Positions 21,539-31,060 of a stretch of DNA of 64,000 bases are shown here, piece by piece. The notes below the pieces were generated by a model. It made no database searches and had not been told where the DNA came from. It saw only the letters and a list, made by a program, of their open reading frames with translations. Location: contig CP053154.1 in NCBI GenBank assembly GCA_014607495.2, positions 12,028,001 through 12,092,000 of the forward strand. Direction: 5' to 3'. Within the stretch, counting starts at the first letter, position 1. Each line of letters starts with the position of its first letter. Made by a program: the position numbers and the translations under genes. The stretch comes from Carposina sasakii. Its lineage: Eukaryota > Arthropoda > Insecta > Lepidoptera > Carposinidae.

Positions 21539-23135
21539 GTACCTACTAAAGGACACGAACTAAGTATAAATTTCAGCTAGTTTAATAGAAATTGAAACTA
21601 AAGTAGGTTAAAGTAATAAATTCATAATTAAAATCGATTTTAACGCAAGAACTTCCTTAACCTTTCATCAAAACTAAAAGCATTGTCGAGAAAACAAAAC
21701 TAACAATAATTCAAATTGAAGTTGAATTTAACTGGCGAAGTGTTTCCAGGCTTCATAAGCTACTATGGCTGGCAGAGCACCAAACTAGACTTAATTTATT
21801 TAATTAGTCAGGGCATTACCCTTTAGATAATCCGCTTGATATGGAACTCTATAGGGAACTCCCAAAGTTCGTGTCGACTATTTTAACTGTTACGGAATAA
21901 GCACAAAACTTGAAAATGCTACAACTTAATCTATTTAGAGATAGAGTACGCAAGGGTATTGTTCTTGATTATATTAAGAAAATTACACTAACTTTGACAG
22001 GGTTGATGAATAACAATCTAAAATATAACTATATTTCCTTGCCATATGGCGGCTGCATGGAGGCAAAAAGACAGCCGTTTTTACGGTGTCGAAATGTACA
22101 AATTTCCTTCTTGGTCGCTGTATGACAACCTAGGAAAACTTAGCTTAAGCAAAGCAATGCACATGTTCACGTATAAAAATATTTCTAGAATCCAAGTAAA
22201 CATGCTGGGTAAAATAAATCGTCAGGAAACGTCTTTTTCCTATACCTATTGAGGACGACATGTTTAGATATTGATTAAACCGCTACATGTAGATAAGGTA
22301 GGCTAGATTGAAATACATTTAATTTCCGGCTGCAAGAAAAGATTCAGTAGCATTTTCTCGTCGAATTGTCGACGCTGCCATACCTAAAGGTAGGTACTTC
22401 AGAAACTTCCGCTTATGAGCACTGTATGTACAAATAAATTGACGTAAATTACTTACTCGGAAGTCAGTAGGCTGAGCAAGAACTTCTTGACAATCCTTTG
22501 AATTTTGGTTTCATAGTTTGGCGGCACCATTATAAAGTGGTTGTGATAAAACTTTTCACATGTCGGTACCGTAAGGACGAGAAGATTATGAATTCATATA
22601 GGAATCCGCATAGCTTAAAGCTATCATCACGAAAGCCATCTATGAGATTTGTCAGTCTGACCAAAAGTGTGACGATGAACTTAAGAACCGTCGAAAATTT
22701 AGTCCTAGTTAATAGTACAGTTTGTAAATATTATGAACTGCAGTCAAAGAGAAAATCCCTGGAGGAAGTAGGCAATGCTGACCTAACCTACTAACGTAAC
22801 TACAAAGACTGCGATCACAGGTCATTACCTGATTTGGCACGTAGCAGGGGAGTCTACCCTATACAAGTGGCGCCACTTGAAAATTAACTTGAAAAATTCA
22901 ATTGCCGCGATCAAATAACATTCTTCAAAGTTCTGTAGCGAGCATTTTGTATTTTGATTACACTTTTTTATAATTATATTATATAGGTACAGATTTCTTA
23001 CAGTATTATTTGCAAGTGGCTCTTGGAGTTTAGAGGGCCCTTGTGAATGAAAGAATTAACGGCGTCTCATTAGCTTATTCTCATAAACCATTTGATAAAA
23101 TAACGTTATAAAAATTATATTATAAGCTCCAAAAT
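21539..23135. other. No gene or defined element seen
   Basis: Low-complexity, AT-rich sequence. Open frames of 70-100 codons near 21910-22800 show no motif, no splice context and no codon pattern that persuades me. Confidence 0.45.
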
Positions 23136-23140
23136 AATTT

Positions 23141-23855
23141 TGTTGGAGTAGTGGCAACACTGCCTCAGTTTAAAAAGCCGACAAGTGCGAGTTGAACTCG
23201 CGTGAAGAGGGTTCCGTACGATGTTACCTATCATGTTTTCCACCTGCAAATGTAAGTTGGTACGCACAATATTGAGTGATTTACCATGTTATTTTAATAT
23301 CATGGACTTCTTATAGGTTTTCCTATAATCTATAAGGAGAAAACTAATTTCTGTATTTTTTTCAAAATTTTAGGTTCAGTAGTTTCGGAGATAAGGGGGG
23401 GGGAATGGTCAATTTTCGTCTATTTTCTTGAATAACTTGGAAACTATTTATTTTAAAATTACAAAAAAATACATTTAAGATCTTCTCAACAAGACCTTTC
23501 ATTTGATATGCCACACGATGCAGTTTTCAGAATTTTTTTTTTTAATTTTCCCCTTCCCCAAAAATGACCCCCATATACAGATTTCATCTGCTCACGTCAC
23601 ACCTCTGTGTTTGGGTCACAGGAATTGATATGTGTACCAAATTTCAACTTAATCGGTCTAATAGATTCGGAGATAATTGACTGTAAGCGACGGACGGACA
23701 GACACACGAGTGATCCTATAAGGGTTCCGTTTTTGTATTCAGACGTACGGAACCCTAAAAAGAAGAATTATGCCTTCTTGAGATTGTCAAATATAGTCTA
23801 TGGTCTTGTTATGGAGTATATTCTAAAAAATTAGTAAAAGAGTTTTAATTAAACA
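23141..23855 (+). repeat. 5' LTR, expanded by an inserted repeat
   Basis: TGTTGGAGTAGTGGCAACAC ... AATTAAACA. Split after CTCAGTTTAAAAA by the element at 23177-23756. Lacks GTTTGC present in the 3' LTR near 25694. Confidence 0.88.
23177..23756 (+). mobile_element. Lepidopteran GCCGACAAGTGCGAG...GGAACCCT repeat, copy 1
   Basis: Starts GCCGACAAGTGCGAGTTGAA, has GGGTTCCGTACGATG near its start and CGTACGGAACCCT at its end, and is flanked by AAAAA on both sides within the LTR. It contains GACGGACGGACAGAC. The homologous LTR (25669-25805) lacks it, which defines the insertion ends well. A second copy is at 27427-28318. Confidence 0.85.
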
Positions 23856-23866
23856 TGGCGCAGCCG
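23856..23866 (+). promoter_or_regulatory. Primer-binding site of the LTR element
   Basis: TGGCGCAGCCG immediately follows the 5' LTR. It is complementary to a tRNA 3' end of the form CGGCTGCGCCA, similar to the serine-tRNA sites of Drosophila 17.6/297-type elements (inference). Confidence 0.7.
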
Positions 23867-23984
23867 TAATCAAGTTAAAAATAAGTTTGATGAGTATAAA
23901 AATCCCAATAAGTGTGGATTACAAAGTTTCAAGTTTAATCGAAAAAATTACCACACACGAAGCCGGCGAGAAGTGTTACACAAA

Positions 23985-24872
23985 ATGGCTTCCGCATACC
24001 CTGTGAAATTACCACCGAATTTGGATTTGCAAAGTAAAAATACCGCAGCAGAATGGAAATTCTGGAAAACAATCTTCTCGGATTATCTAATTTCGTCCGG
24101 CAATGATGAGGCGGCGGACAAAGTAAAAATTGCAATTTTACGGAATGTCATGGGACCCGACGCGGTCAGAGTATTGCAAACGATTCCTAAGGTGAACGAA
24201 ACTGGCGTCACATACAAAGTAATTCTACAGGCTATTGATGAGTATACACAACCGAGAACAAACGAAGTTTTTGATAGGTATTTGTTCAACAAAAAGATTC
24301 AGGAAGAGGGCGAATCCTTTGAACATTATCTGACCACGTGTCGACAACTTATTAGCACGTGTAATTATGAGAATAGTGGTAATATACAAGAACAACTACT
24401 ACGTGACAAAATTGTTCATGGTATAAGAGACAAGGTTACACAAGAAGCACTATTAAGAATTGAGAAACTATCCCTAGAAAAGGCAGCGAGCATCTGTAGG
24501 GCCAGTGAGCAAAGTAGGCAGCAGGTGGCTCAAATTAATACAGAGGCATGTACACCAGTATGTGAGATTCGGAAACAACAACATAGGCCTACAACTACAA
24601 ACAACAAAGATCAGAAGGAGTTTAATTGTAGAAGATGTCAACGAAGACATGGGCGCCGCCAGTGCCCTGCATATGGAAAGAAATGTTCGGTGTGTGGAGT
24701 TCTTAATCATTTGGCAGTGAGTTGTTATAAGAACAAAAAGAAGAAATATATGAGAAGAGTAGTAGATAGCGATGACCAAACGTTTATCATCGACATGGTA
24801 GAAAGCGGAAAAGTTCAAAATGAGTTTACTGAACATATTAATATTGAAGGCGAGTTCTGTTGTGTAAGCTAG
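23985..24872 (+). CDS. gag: Gag polyprotein of the LTR element, intact
   Basis: Starts at the ATG reading MASAYPVKLPPN; an upstream GTG in frame is not a likely start. About 295 residues. The N-terminal half resembles gypsy-type capsid regions (WKFWKTIFSDYL, then a SFEHYLTTCRQLISTC segment). The C-terminal part is Arg/Lys-rich with a zinc-knuckle-like cluster, CRRCQRRHGRRQCPAYG followed by CSVCGVLNHLAVSC. The stop at 24870 overlaps the start of the protease reading frame, which is in the -1 frame, so pol was presumably expressed by -1 slippage. An intact gag in an element that lost pol means it could be packaged or copied only with help from a complete relative. Confidence 0.85.
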   Translation: MASAYPVKLPPNLDLQSKNTAAEWKFWKTIFSDYLISSGNDEAADKVKIAILRNVMGPDAVRVLQTIPKVNETGVTYKVILQAIDEYTQPRTNEVFDRYLFNKKIQEEGESFEHYLTTCRQLISTCNYENSGNIQEQLLRDKIVHGIRDKVTQEALLRIEKLSLEKAASICRASEQSRQQVAQINTEACTPVCEIRKQQHRPTTTNNKDQKEFNCRRCQRRHGRRQCPAYGKKCSVCGVLNHLAVSCYKNKKKKYMRRVVDSDDQTFIIDMVESGKVQNEFTEHINIEGEFCCVS

Positions 24873-25451
24873 ATACAGGTGCTGACATCAGTATTCTTCC
24901 TAAGTTCTGCTATACTAAGAGCAGATAACATGCCTTTTGCTTATGAGTGTAAAGTTTACTATAAAAAGAAAGATATAAATTTAAAGACAAGCACACCTCA
25001 TTACCATCAAAGTAATGGGATAGCAGAAAGGGCGGTGGGGATTAATAGAAAAATTCTACAAAAATCTCAATACAGTAGCTGTGATTACAGAGACACTTTA
25101 TTTCATTATAATAATAGTCCCTTGTCCGGAATGAATATGTCTCCAGCTCAAATACTTCATAGTCGGGTACTAAGATCAGAAATACCTGCTACCTCCACCG
25201 TGCTTCAACCAAGAGTACTCACTAATGTATATAAACTCTTGTGCTTAAGACAGTCCTTAATGAAGGACAACTATGATAGTAGAGTGCGTAAAAAAGAAAC
25301 TTCTTTTGTAAAGGGAGAGAAGATTATAGTAAAAACGGATATTGATAAAATTTGTCACAAAGGTAGAATAGTAAATAAGGCTAGAGAACCTAGATCCTAT
25401 ATAATTCGCACAGATAACAATAGTCAAACCTTTCGCAGAACCACCGCTTAA
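24866..25451 (+). pseudogene. pol: Pol remnant: protease active site fused to integrase C-terminal half
   Basis: In the -1 frame relative to gag, 24866-24905 encodes KLDTGADISILP, the DTG active site of a retroviral-type aspartic protease, then hits a stop. From about 24920 the gag frame encodes integrase sequence: ADNMPF, TSTPHYHQSNGIAERAVG (third catalytic Glu region), and a basic C-terminal domain ending at 25451. Everything between (most of protease, reverse transcriptase, RNase H, first part of integrase) is deleted, with the junction near 24910-24925. No functional enzyme can be made. Confidence 0.85.
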
Positions 25452-25658
25452 CTTAAAAGATCCATGACTGATAGTGCTGAGTATGACTCATCAGCTGATT
25501 TGCTATTGTTGTCTGACTGGCATAATTCCACCTCCTTCTCAGGAGACCAAGAAAAGTCTCAGTCATCTTATATGCAGCTGAGAAGTGGTAGGCTTATAGT
25601 TAAGTCCTAGTTATAGGAATATGTAATAGATTAGATTTTTACTATAGAACATCGTTCT

Positions 25659-25668
25659 AAAGGGGAGG
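25659..25668 (+). promoter_or_regulatory. Polypurine tract
   Basis: AAAGGGGAGG lies directly before the 3' LTR, the expected plus-strand priming site. Confidence 0.75.
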
Positions 25669-25805
25669 TGTTGGAGTAGTGGCAACACTGCGTTTGCCTC
25701 AGTTTAAAAAAGAAGAATTATGCCTTCTTGAGATTGTCATATATAGTCTGTGGTCTTGTTATGGAATATATTCTAAAAAATTAGTAAAATAGTTTTAATT
25801 AAACA
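25669..25805 (+). repeat. 3' LTR (137 bp)
   Basis: TGTTGGAGTAGTGGCAACAC ... AATTAAACA followed by the AATTT target duplication. Uninterrupted, so it defines the true LTR length. Confidence 0.9.
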
Positions 25806-25810
25806 AATTT

Positions 25811-26753
25811 AAATACAAAATGTGGATATTTATTACTGGAAACATTAAATCTGTTAATTTAAAACAATATTTATGAATGATACGAATATATATGAAAGTT
25901 ATAGCCAAAATATTGTCGTTTATTTAATTTTAAAACAACTAAAATTATTTACAAGTCATTATAACTTTTTTGCTTGGTTGAAATAGAGTTGGACAAATGT
26001 TTCATTCACTAAAGCGTTCCTTTACCTTTTGGGTTTCAGTATTGGTGAATTCATTTCAATAGAACATTAAATTGAATGAGTTACCTTGTTTTAATTCCCT
26101 CAGCGTCTTTCGATGTCCAATGACCGTCTGGCTCGGTAAAAACGTACATCCTATATTTTTACTGAGATATTAAGAAAATTCTCAAGCATGGCAATAATGT
26201 GACTCGTTTTCTTATACTCTGGAAGGTAACTACTTTCCTTTATGGAAACGAGTTTACCTCCACAGTGAATCCTGTTTAAAGATATCCATTGTAGCCCTAA
26301 TTTGTAATAAGATAATATAGCTTACCTATGTAAGTAAACTTGGGCCTGCAGTTTTATGCAAAAAATCTACAGTTTTACCTGCAGTTTCAATAGCTTTTCC
26401 AGAGTTTCCTTAACAGTTACTTTGAATCATTGAATGAATGAATGAATGAAAACATTAGCTCTCAATAGAACAGCGACAGCGACTAACCAGTTTAAATAGT
26501 AATGGATGGAAATCGAGAAGCGCCGCGCTGTCTCGAGAAATCAATTGGTGATCATGAAGTAGGCATAAAGTGGAGGAGTTTCTTTTTAACATAGTCATTG
26601 GTGGGCAAAGGCTTTGCCAATTAGGGCCTACATCTGCCTTGTTGCCTCTATAGTGGCCCACTCTGGCTGGTACTTAAGAAGCGACTAAAGGAATTTATCG
26701 TAGGTTGGAGTTGGAGCAATGTTTGCTGTATTGTAAAGTAAATCTACTTATTA
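25811..26753. other. No gene seen; small old repeat at 26508-26556
   Basis: AT-rich sequence. 26508-26556 (AATCGAGAAGCGCCGCGCTG, then TCTCGAGAAATCAATTGGTGA) loosely matches 29316-29362, so it is an old dispersed repeat. A GAAT tetranucleotide run lies near 26430. Confidence 0.45.
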
Positions 26754-26861
26754 TCTTACTAATATTATAAATGAGCGTTTGAGAAAATGTAGAGATTTTA
26801 GGATGTCTGTATGTAGCTAATACGGACAGTATTTTGCGCGGACGAAGTCACGGGCGTCTAA
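26754..26861 (+). mobile_element. 108-bp mini-Helitron, Lep1-like
   Basis: Begins TCTTACTAATATTATAAATG after an A and ends GCGGACGAAGTCACGGGCGT then CTAA (CTRR). Very short; the interior is deleted. Confidence 0.7.
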
Positions 26862-27426
26862 CTCTGAAACGAATTTAAACAAGTTCATAGTCACAGCTCC
26901 TCTTAATTTCTTCTATGTGTTATAGACTAGGAGATACTCGTAGCTGCGCTTTTTAACCGTTATGAGTAAAACTTATTCAGTATTTCGTAGGAATACTACA
27001 GTTTCTCTTATAAATGGAATGGTGCCGTTGCGGTCCGCCAAGTAAAAATATTCATTAGGTACCTTTATTTTTGTTTTACGTTTGCTTATTTTATACAGGG
27101 TGTAAAAAGACAACAATGTTTTTTTAATACCTCGTATTATTTGTAAGGTTACGATTATTTTCTTCTATGGAACCAACCCTGGGAAACGACAAAAACATTA
27201 TGAAAAAATACTGTCATTTTATTGCAAGCAATCTATTCGTTTAATGCTCAAAGTACAAATGTACCTACAAAACATTATAATATTTTGACATGGTATCCTC
27301 GAAAAAAATGTTTGGTAACCGATTTCAGATGGATTTATGTAAAAAAAAAACGATTATATTAATGTAACTTTGGACCTCAATATCTTGGAAATCCGTTGTT
27401 TCCCAGGGGTGCTTCTATAGAAAAAA

Positions 27427-28318
27427 GCCGACAAGTGCGAGTTGAACTCGCGTGAAGAGGGTTCCGTACGATGTTACATGCTCATTGTGGGCTTATTTTT
27501 TTCATTAAATATTCATTTACAAACCGATTCAACAAAACTTAACATTGGAGTTAAAAAATATGTTCTCCCACACATTCCACCTGCAAATGTAAGTTGGTAC
27601 GCACAATATTGAGTGATTTACCATGTTATTTTAATATCATGGACTTCTTATAGGTTTTCCTATAATCTATAAGGAGAAAACTAATTTCTGTATTTTTTTC
27701 AAAATTTTAGGTTCAGTAGTTTCGGAGATAAGGGGGGGGGGAATGGTCAATTTTCGTCTATTTTCTTGAATAACTTGGAAACTATTTATTTTAAAATTAC
27801 AAAAAAATACATTTAAGATCTTCTCAACAAGACCTTTCATTTGATATGCCACACGATGCAGTTTTCAGATTTTTTTTTTAAATTTTCCCCTTCCCCCCCA
27901 AAAATGACCCCCCATATACAGATTTCATCTGCTCACGTCACACCTCTGTGTTTGGGTCACAGGAATTGATATGTGTACCAAATTTCAACTTAATCGGTCT
28001 AATAACGACGGACGACCGATTGGTGTAGTTGGTAGTGACCCTGCCTGCGACGCCATAGGTCCTGGGTTCGAATCCTGGTAGGTGCAAACATTGATATGAT
28101 GAATATCGATGTTTGTTTCCGAGTCATGGATGTTTCTATACTTATGTATGTATTTATATACCGTTGCTTAGTACCCACGACACAAGACCTTAGGGATCTT
28201 AGTGTGGGACTAGGAAAAAAAAATTGATTCGGAGATAATTGACTGTAAGCGACGGACGGACAGACAAATGAGTGATCCTATAAGGGTTCCGTTTTTGTAT
28301 TCAGACGTATGGAACCCT
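27427..28318 (+). mobile_element. Lepidopteran GCCGACAAGTGCGAG...GGAACCCT repeat, copy 2
   Basis: Nearly identical to 23177-23756 apart from about 90 extra bases after GATGTTACA and an inserted tRNA-headed SINE. Flanked by A runs. Confidence 0.85.
28010..28225 (+). mobile_element. tRNA-headed SINE, family A, most intact copy
   Basis: Head GACCGATTGGTGTAGTTGGT (A box) and GGGTTCGAATCC (B box) in a tRNA-like arrangement, then the family body and an A-rich end after GTGGGACTAGG. It interrupts the repeat copy 2 between GGTCTAATA and GATTCGGAG, a place that is continuous at 23657-23672. No target duplication is visible, so a small deletion may have accompanied insertion. It is not a functional tRNA: there is no proper acceptor pairing. 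Confidence 0.85.
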
Positions 28319-28410
28319 AAAAATGATCGTAATGTTACAAAGAATACAAGTTATTAAAAGAACAAAGTTGTCTTTTTACACCCAGTATAATTCATATTCA
28401 TAACACACTA

Positions 28411-28492
28411 ACCTAGTCCCAAAAAAGATTTCATAATCGTGGGATCTATAGCGTGGTAAGCAGAGCCACTACCAAATGCGCCAATTGGTTGT
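28411..28492 (-). mobile_element. SINE family A remnant
   Basis: Reversed, it reads CCAATTGGCGCATTTGGTAG then GGCTCTGCTTACCACG and ends GGGACTAGG: the SINE A head joined to its last few bases, with the body deleted and the B box degraded. Confidence 0.6.
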
Positions 28493-29690
28493 CTATTTAA
28501 TGCTGGATTAGCCGTTATGCTATAGTTTCCAAAAGTGCAGTTACCTCTTGGTCTACCAGTTGAGACGCATATTAAAGCGAATGAAGTGCACTCTCACGTA
28601 CACGGTCTGCAGCTCGAGGCATTCGCACCATCTAATCAAACTGATCTATAATGAATATCATGGTACGATCGGGTTGAAACCGGTTTTTGTAGTCGGAGTG
28701 TTCCTTTACGACCAATTTCAATAATTTAAGTTATCCCAAAAGTTTATTTTTAATTTTTTTTAGACAGATATAAAATTTGCTATTTGTGAATTTTAACAAA
28801 ATAAAACAAAAATGCCAATTAGGATTTTGTAAGTTCAATGCGCCTCACAAAATAAAGTAGAAACTAACAAGTACGAGTACTGTGTTTGCTGTAGCACAGT
28901 CTTACCGTGGTGCGTAGCATGTGCTACGGACTTACGTATTTCCCTTCCGAAAAATAAAGCAAATGAAGCGAATTGTAAAAATAATGATGAATTTGTGTTG
29001 CCTAAAGTGACCTTAGTTACCGATTTCATATATTTTAATGACAATAATGCGAGATGAATTTCGTGTGTAATTTAATACTTATTTGTATGCGGTCCAGTTG
29101 CTACCTAAGCCGCGTTTTAGGGCACGGCAACATCTAATAACAGTATAACATCTGTTACTAACATATAATCCACAAATAAATACATTTCATGTAATTTGAT
29201 TTGAAAACTAATTACAAATTGTATCACCCGATACATCACTAAAACCCATATCAAAGAATCGTGAAAATGATTTATTTAATTTTCATTCTATCACCAGTTT
29301 GCAAACCAATTGAACTTCGAAAAATCGAGAACGGCGCTGTCTTGAGGAATCACTCGGTGAAAAATTAGGGCGTGCGCATACTAAAGTGAATGAAGTGCAC
29401 TTCTATGTACGGAGTGTAGCCGGGAGATTGCAGCCGTCGGTAATCGATCCTGAATGTTTCAATCGAATGAATTTACCTTTCGAATTAATCGGAATCGGAT
29501 TTTGTGACGTATTTTTACTGCTGCCGATGTGGGTTTCTGGTTACTTGCGATTACTTTAATGTGGTCCTATATAATTGACTTTACCCATTGATTACTATAT
29601 AAGTACATGTTATTTAATTCTATAAGCGGTGATAGCACACTTATTTTGTACATTACAGTCAGGCGACGTAGGTTCGATCATACAACTGAA
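28493..29690. other. No gene seen; diverged repeat pair
   Basis: The block CGCATATTAAAGCGAATGAA, then GTGCACT (28568-28594), recurs as CGCATACTAAAGTGAATGAA, then GTGCACT (29376-29402). Otherwise AT-rich sequence without features I can support. Confidence 0.45.
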
Positions 29691-29697
29691 TTTATTT

Positions 29698-29770
29698 ACA
29701 TACAACTGTGTTTTCGAAATGAAGTGGCCAGAACTGCATGATCACATAAGAAATCCCACACATTTAGCAT
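29698..29770 (+). repeat. Dispersed repeat family G, copy 4, interrupted by a SINE
   Basis: CTGTGTTTTCGAAATG, GTGGCCAGAACTGCATGATC and CATTTAGCAT match the family start. The copy is cut at ACATTTAGCAT by the SINE and only a few bases continue after 30044. Confidence 0.65.
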
Positions 29771-30033
29771 CTATTTCTTCTTCAGCCTATTGCAGTCCAC
29801 TGCTGGACGTAGGCCTCCCCCAGGGCACGCCACAAGGCTACTACCACGGGGGGTTTTGCCCAAAGTCACCACGCTGGGCAGGCGGGTTGGTGACCGCAGT
29901 GTGATTTTCGGACTATGTTGACAGCACGGGAGGCGCTGCTGCCCACCTCTCGGAAACCCTTAATCGCCTCGTACGATACCCACGGGCAGGCATGGGGTGG
30001 TACAAACTCTACTCTGCCGGCACCACGCGGCTA
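29771..30033 (-). mobile_element. RTE-tailed SINE (copy 2), complete with target duplication
   Basis: Flanked by the 11-bp direct repeat ACATTTAGCAT (29760-29770 and 30034-30044). The minus strand runs from TAGCCGCGTGGTGCCGGCAG to the tail encoding GEAYVQQWTAIG-stop and a GAAGAA end. About 263 bp, so the family's full length is well defined here. No tRNA-like boxes are evident in the head, so its promoter type is unclear. Confidence 0.85.
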
Positions 30034-30194
30034 ACATTTAGCATAGCATGAATTTATTTTATGCACGAAATTTAAAACCCCGAAATGTAAAGTTGGTCCA
30101 GAGCGCCTAACTTCTCTCACGTAGTGTTACCGTTCCATCCGACTGCGAAAGTCAGGAAATAGAGAGCGCTCCTGTGTTTGCGTACAAACTTGTG

Positions 30195-30345
30195 CACTAT
30201 AGTATATCCAGTGTAGCTTACCAATGTCCGTGAAGATTGGAAAATTTGGCAATTAGAAAATTTCATCAAAATCGGTCCAGCCGTTTGGAAGGAGTTCAAT
30301 TACAAACACACGAACAAAAGATTTATATATATATATATGAATATG
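30195..30345 (-). repeat. Helitron-like or related repeat fragment
   Basis: Contains AAATTTCATCAAAATCGGTC, CAGCCGTTTGGAAGGAGTTC and ACAAACACACGAAC, blocks shared with 45930-46030 and 46600-46700, followed by an AT dinucleotide run. Confidence 0.5.
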
Positions 30346-30659
30346 TATTAACTTCTAAATAAAAGATAAGAAAACCAAGGCCGACATAGTAATACCATTC
30401 GAAAACAAACTTTACTAGCAATTCACTGATCAAACCAATTTCTCCACTTTAAACAGGATTCCTATACACCCCAGATTCAATTACTCTACTAAAGTAAATT
30501 AGTAGGCAATGGCCTATACAAATCGTTGTGTCTGAGCCGAGGAATAGAATCCTCGGACCATTAATCAGGCCAAGGGCTGACCTCGTCGTAGCTAATTGAC
30601 ACCTGGCTGATAGGCAATAACGACTTAGCAGAGGTCCTGTGTTAGGGATTGCGATACAT

Positions 30660-31040
30660 TACGTAAATTATCGATTTTTAAATCGATTAGAATAGTAAAA
30701 TGAAGAATCGATCATCGATAACATAGAGGTCTAAACAATCGATTAAAAAAGTTTTTTTTTCCAAGTGTACGTTTATGTATACCTATGATATTTATATTTT
30801 TAATATATTCAATTGATGAAAATCAAGAAGCGTACCATAATAAATAATCTTTTTCTGGGAATTCCCTAATAACATTTTTCTTATTAAACATTTAGTATAT
30901 TAATAACATAACATAACATACTGTATGAATAACAATTATTTAATATTGGTCTATTAAGACATACAAATATACGAGTAGAATGGCGCTTTTCAAGTGTGAA
31001 ATATCGATTTACTAGATCGATTAATTGATCTCCGATGGCC
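30660..31040. other. Cluster of ATCGAT motifs
   Basis: At least seven ATCGAT words occur in under 400 bp (for example ATCGATTTTTAAATCGAT near 30668, ATCGATCATCGATAACA near 30708, ATCGATTTACTAGATCGATT near 31006). No open frame. Could be an old repeat or a protein-binding cluster. Confidence 0.5.
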
Positions 31041-31060
31041 ATATTATCTCTATCCTGTAT

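Larger units (their letters stand above)
23141..25805 (+). mobile_element. Internally deleted Ty3/gypsy-like LTR retrotransposon
   Basis: Bounded by short LTRs (basic length about 137 bp) that begin TGTTGGAGTAG and end AATTAAACA, with the 5-bp target duplication AATTT at 23136-23140 and 25806-25810. A primer-binding site follows the 5' LTR and a purine tract precedes the 3' LTR. Gag is intact, but pol is reduced to the protease active site joined to the end of integrase. LTRs differ at about four positions over the last 94 bases, and the 5' LTR has a 0.6-kb insertion, so this is not a recent copy. Confidence 0.9.
27092..28389. mobile_element. CAGGGTG-ended MITE, family 2, with nested insertions
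   Basis: Ends TATACAGGGTGTAAAAAGAC and, reversed, TATACTGGGTGTAAAAAGAC. A cleaner copy of about 560 bp is at 40016-40574. This one is enlarged by the repeat at 27427-28318. Confidence 0.8.

Noticed and set aside
28015..28085. Possible tRNA gene
   Set aside because: A- and B-box-like sequences are present, but acceptor pairing is poor and the unit continues into a repeated SINE body.
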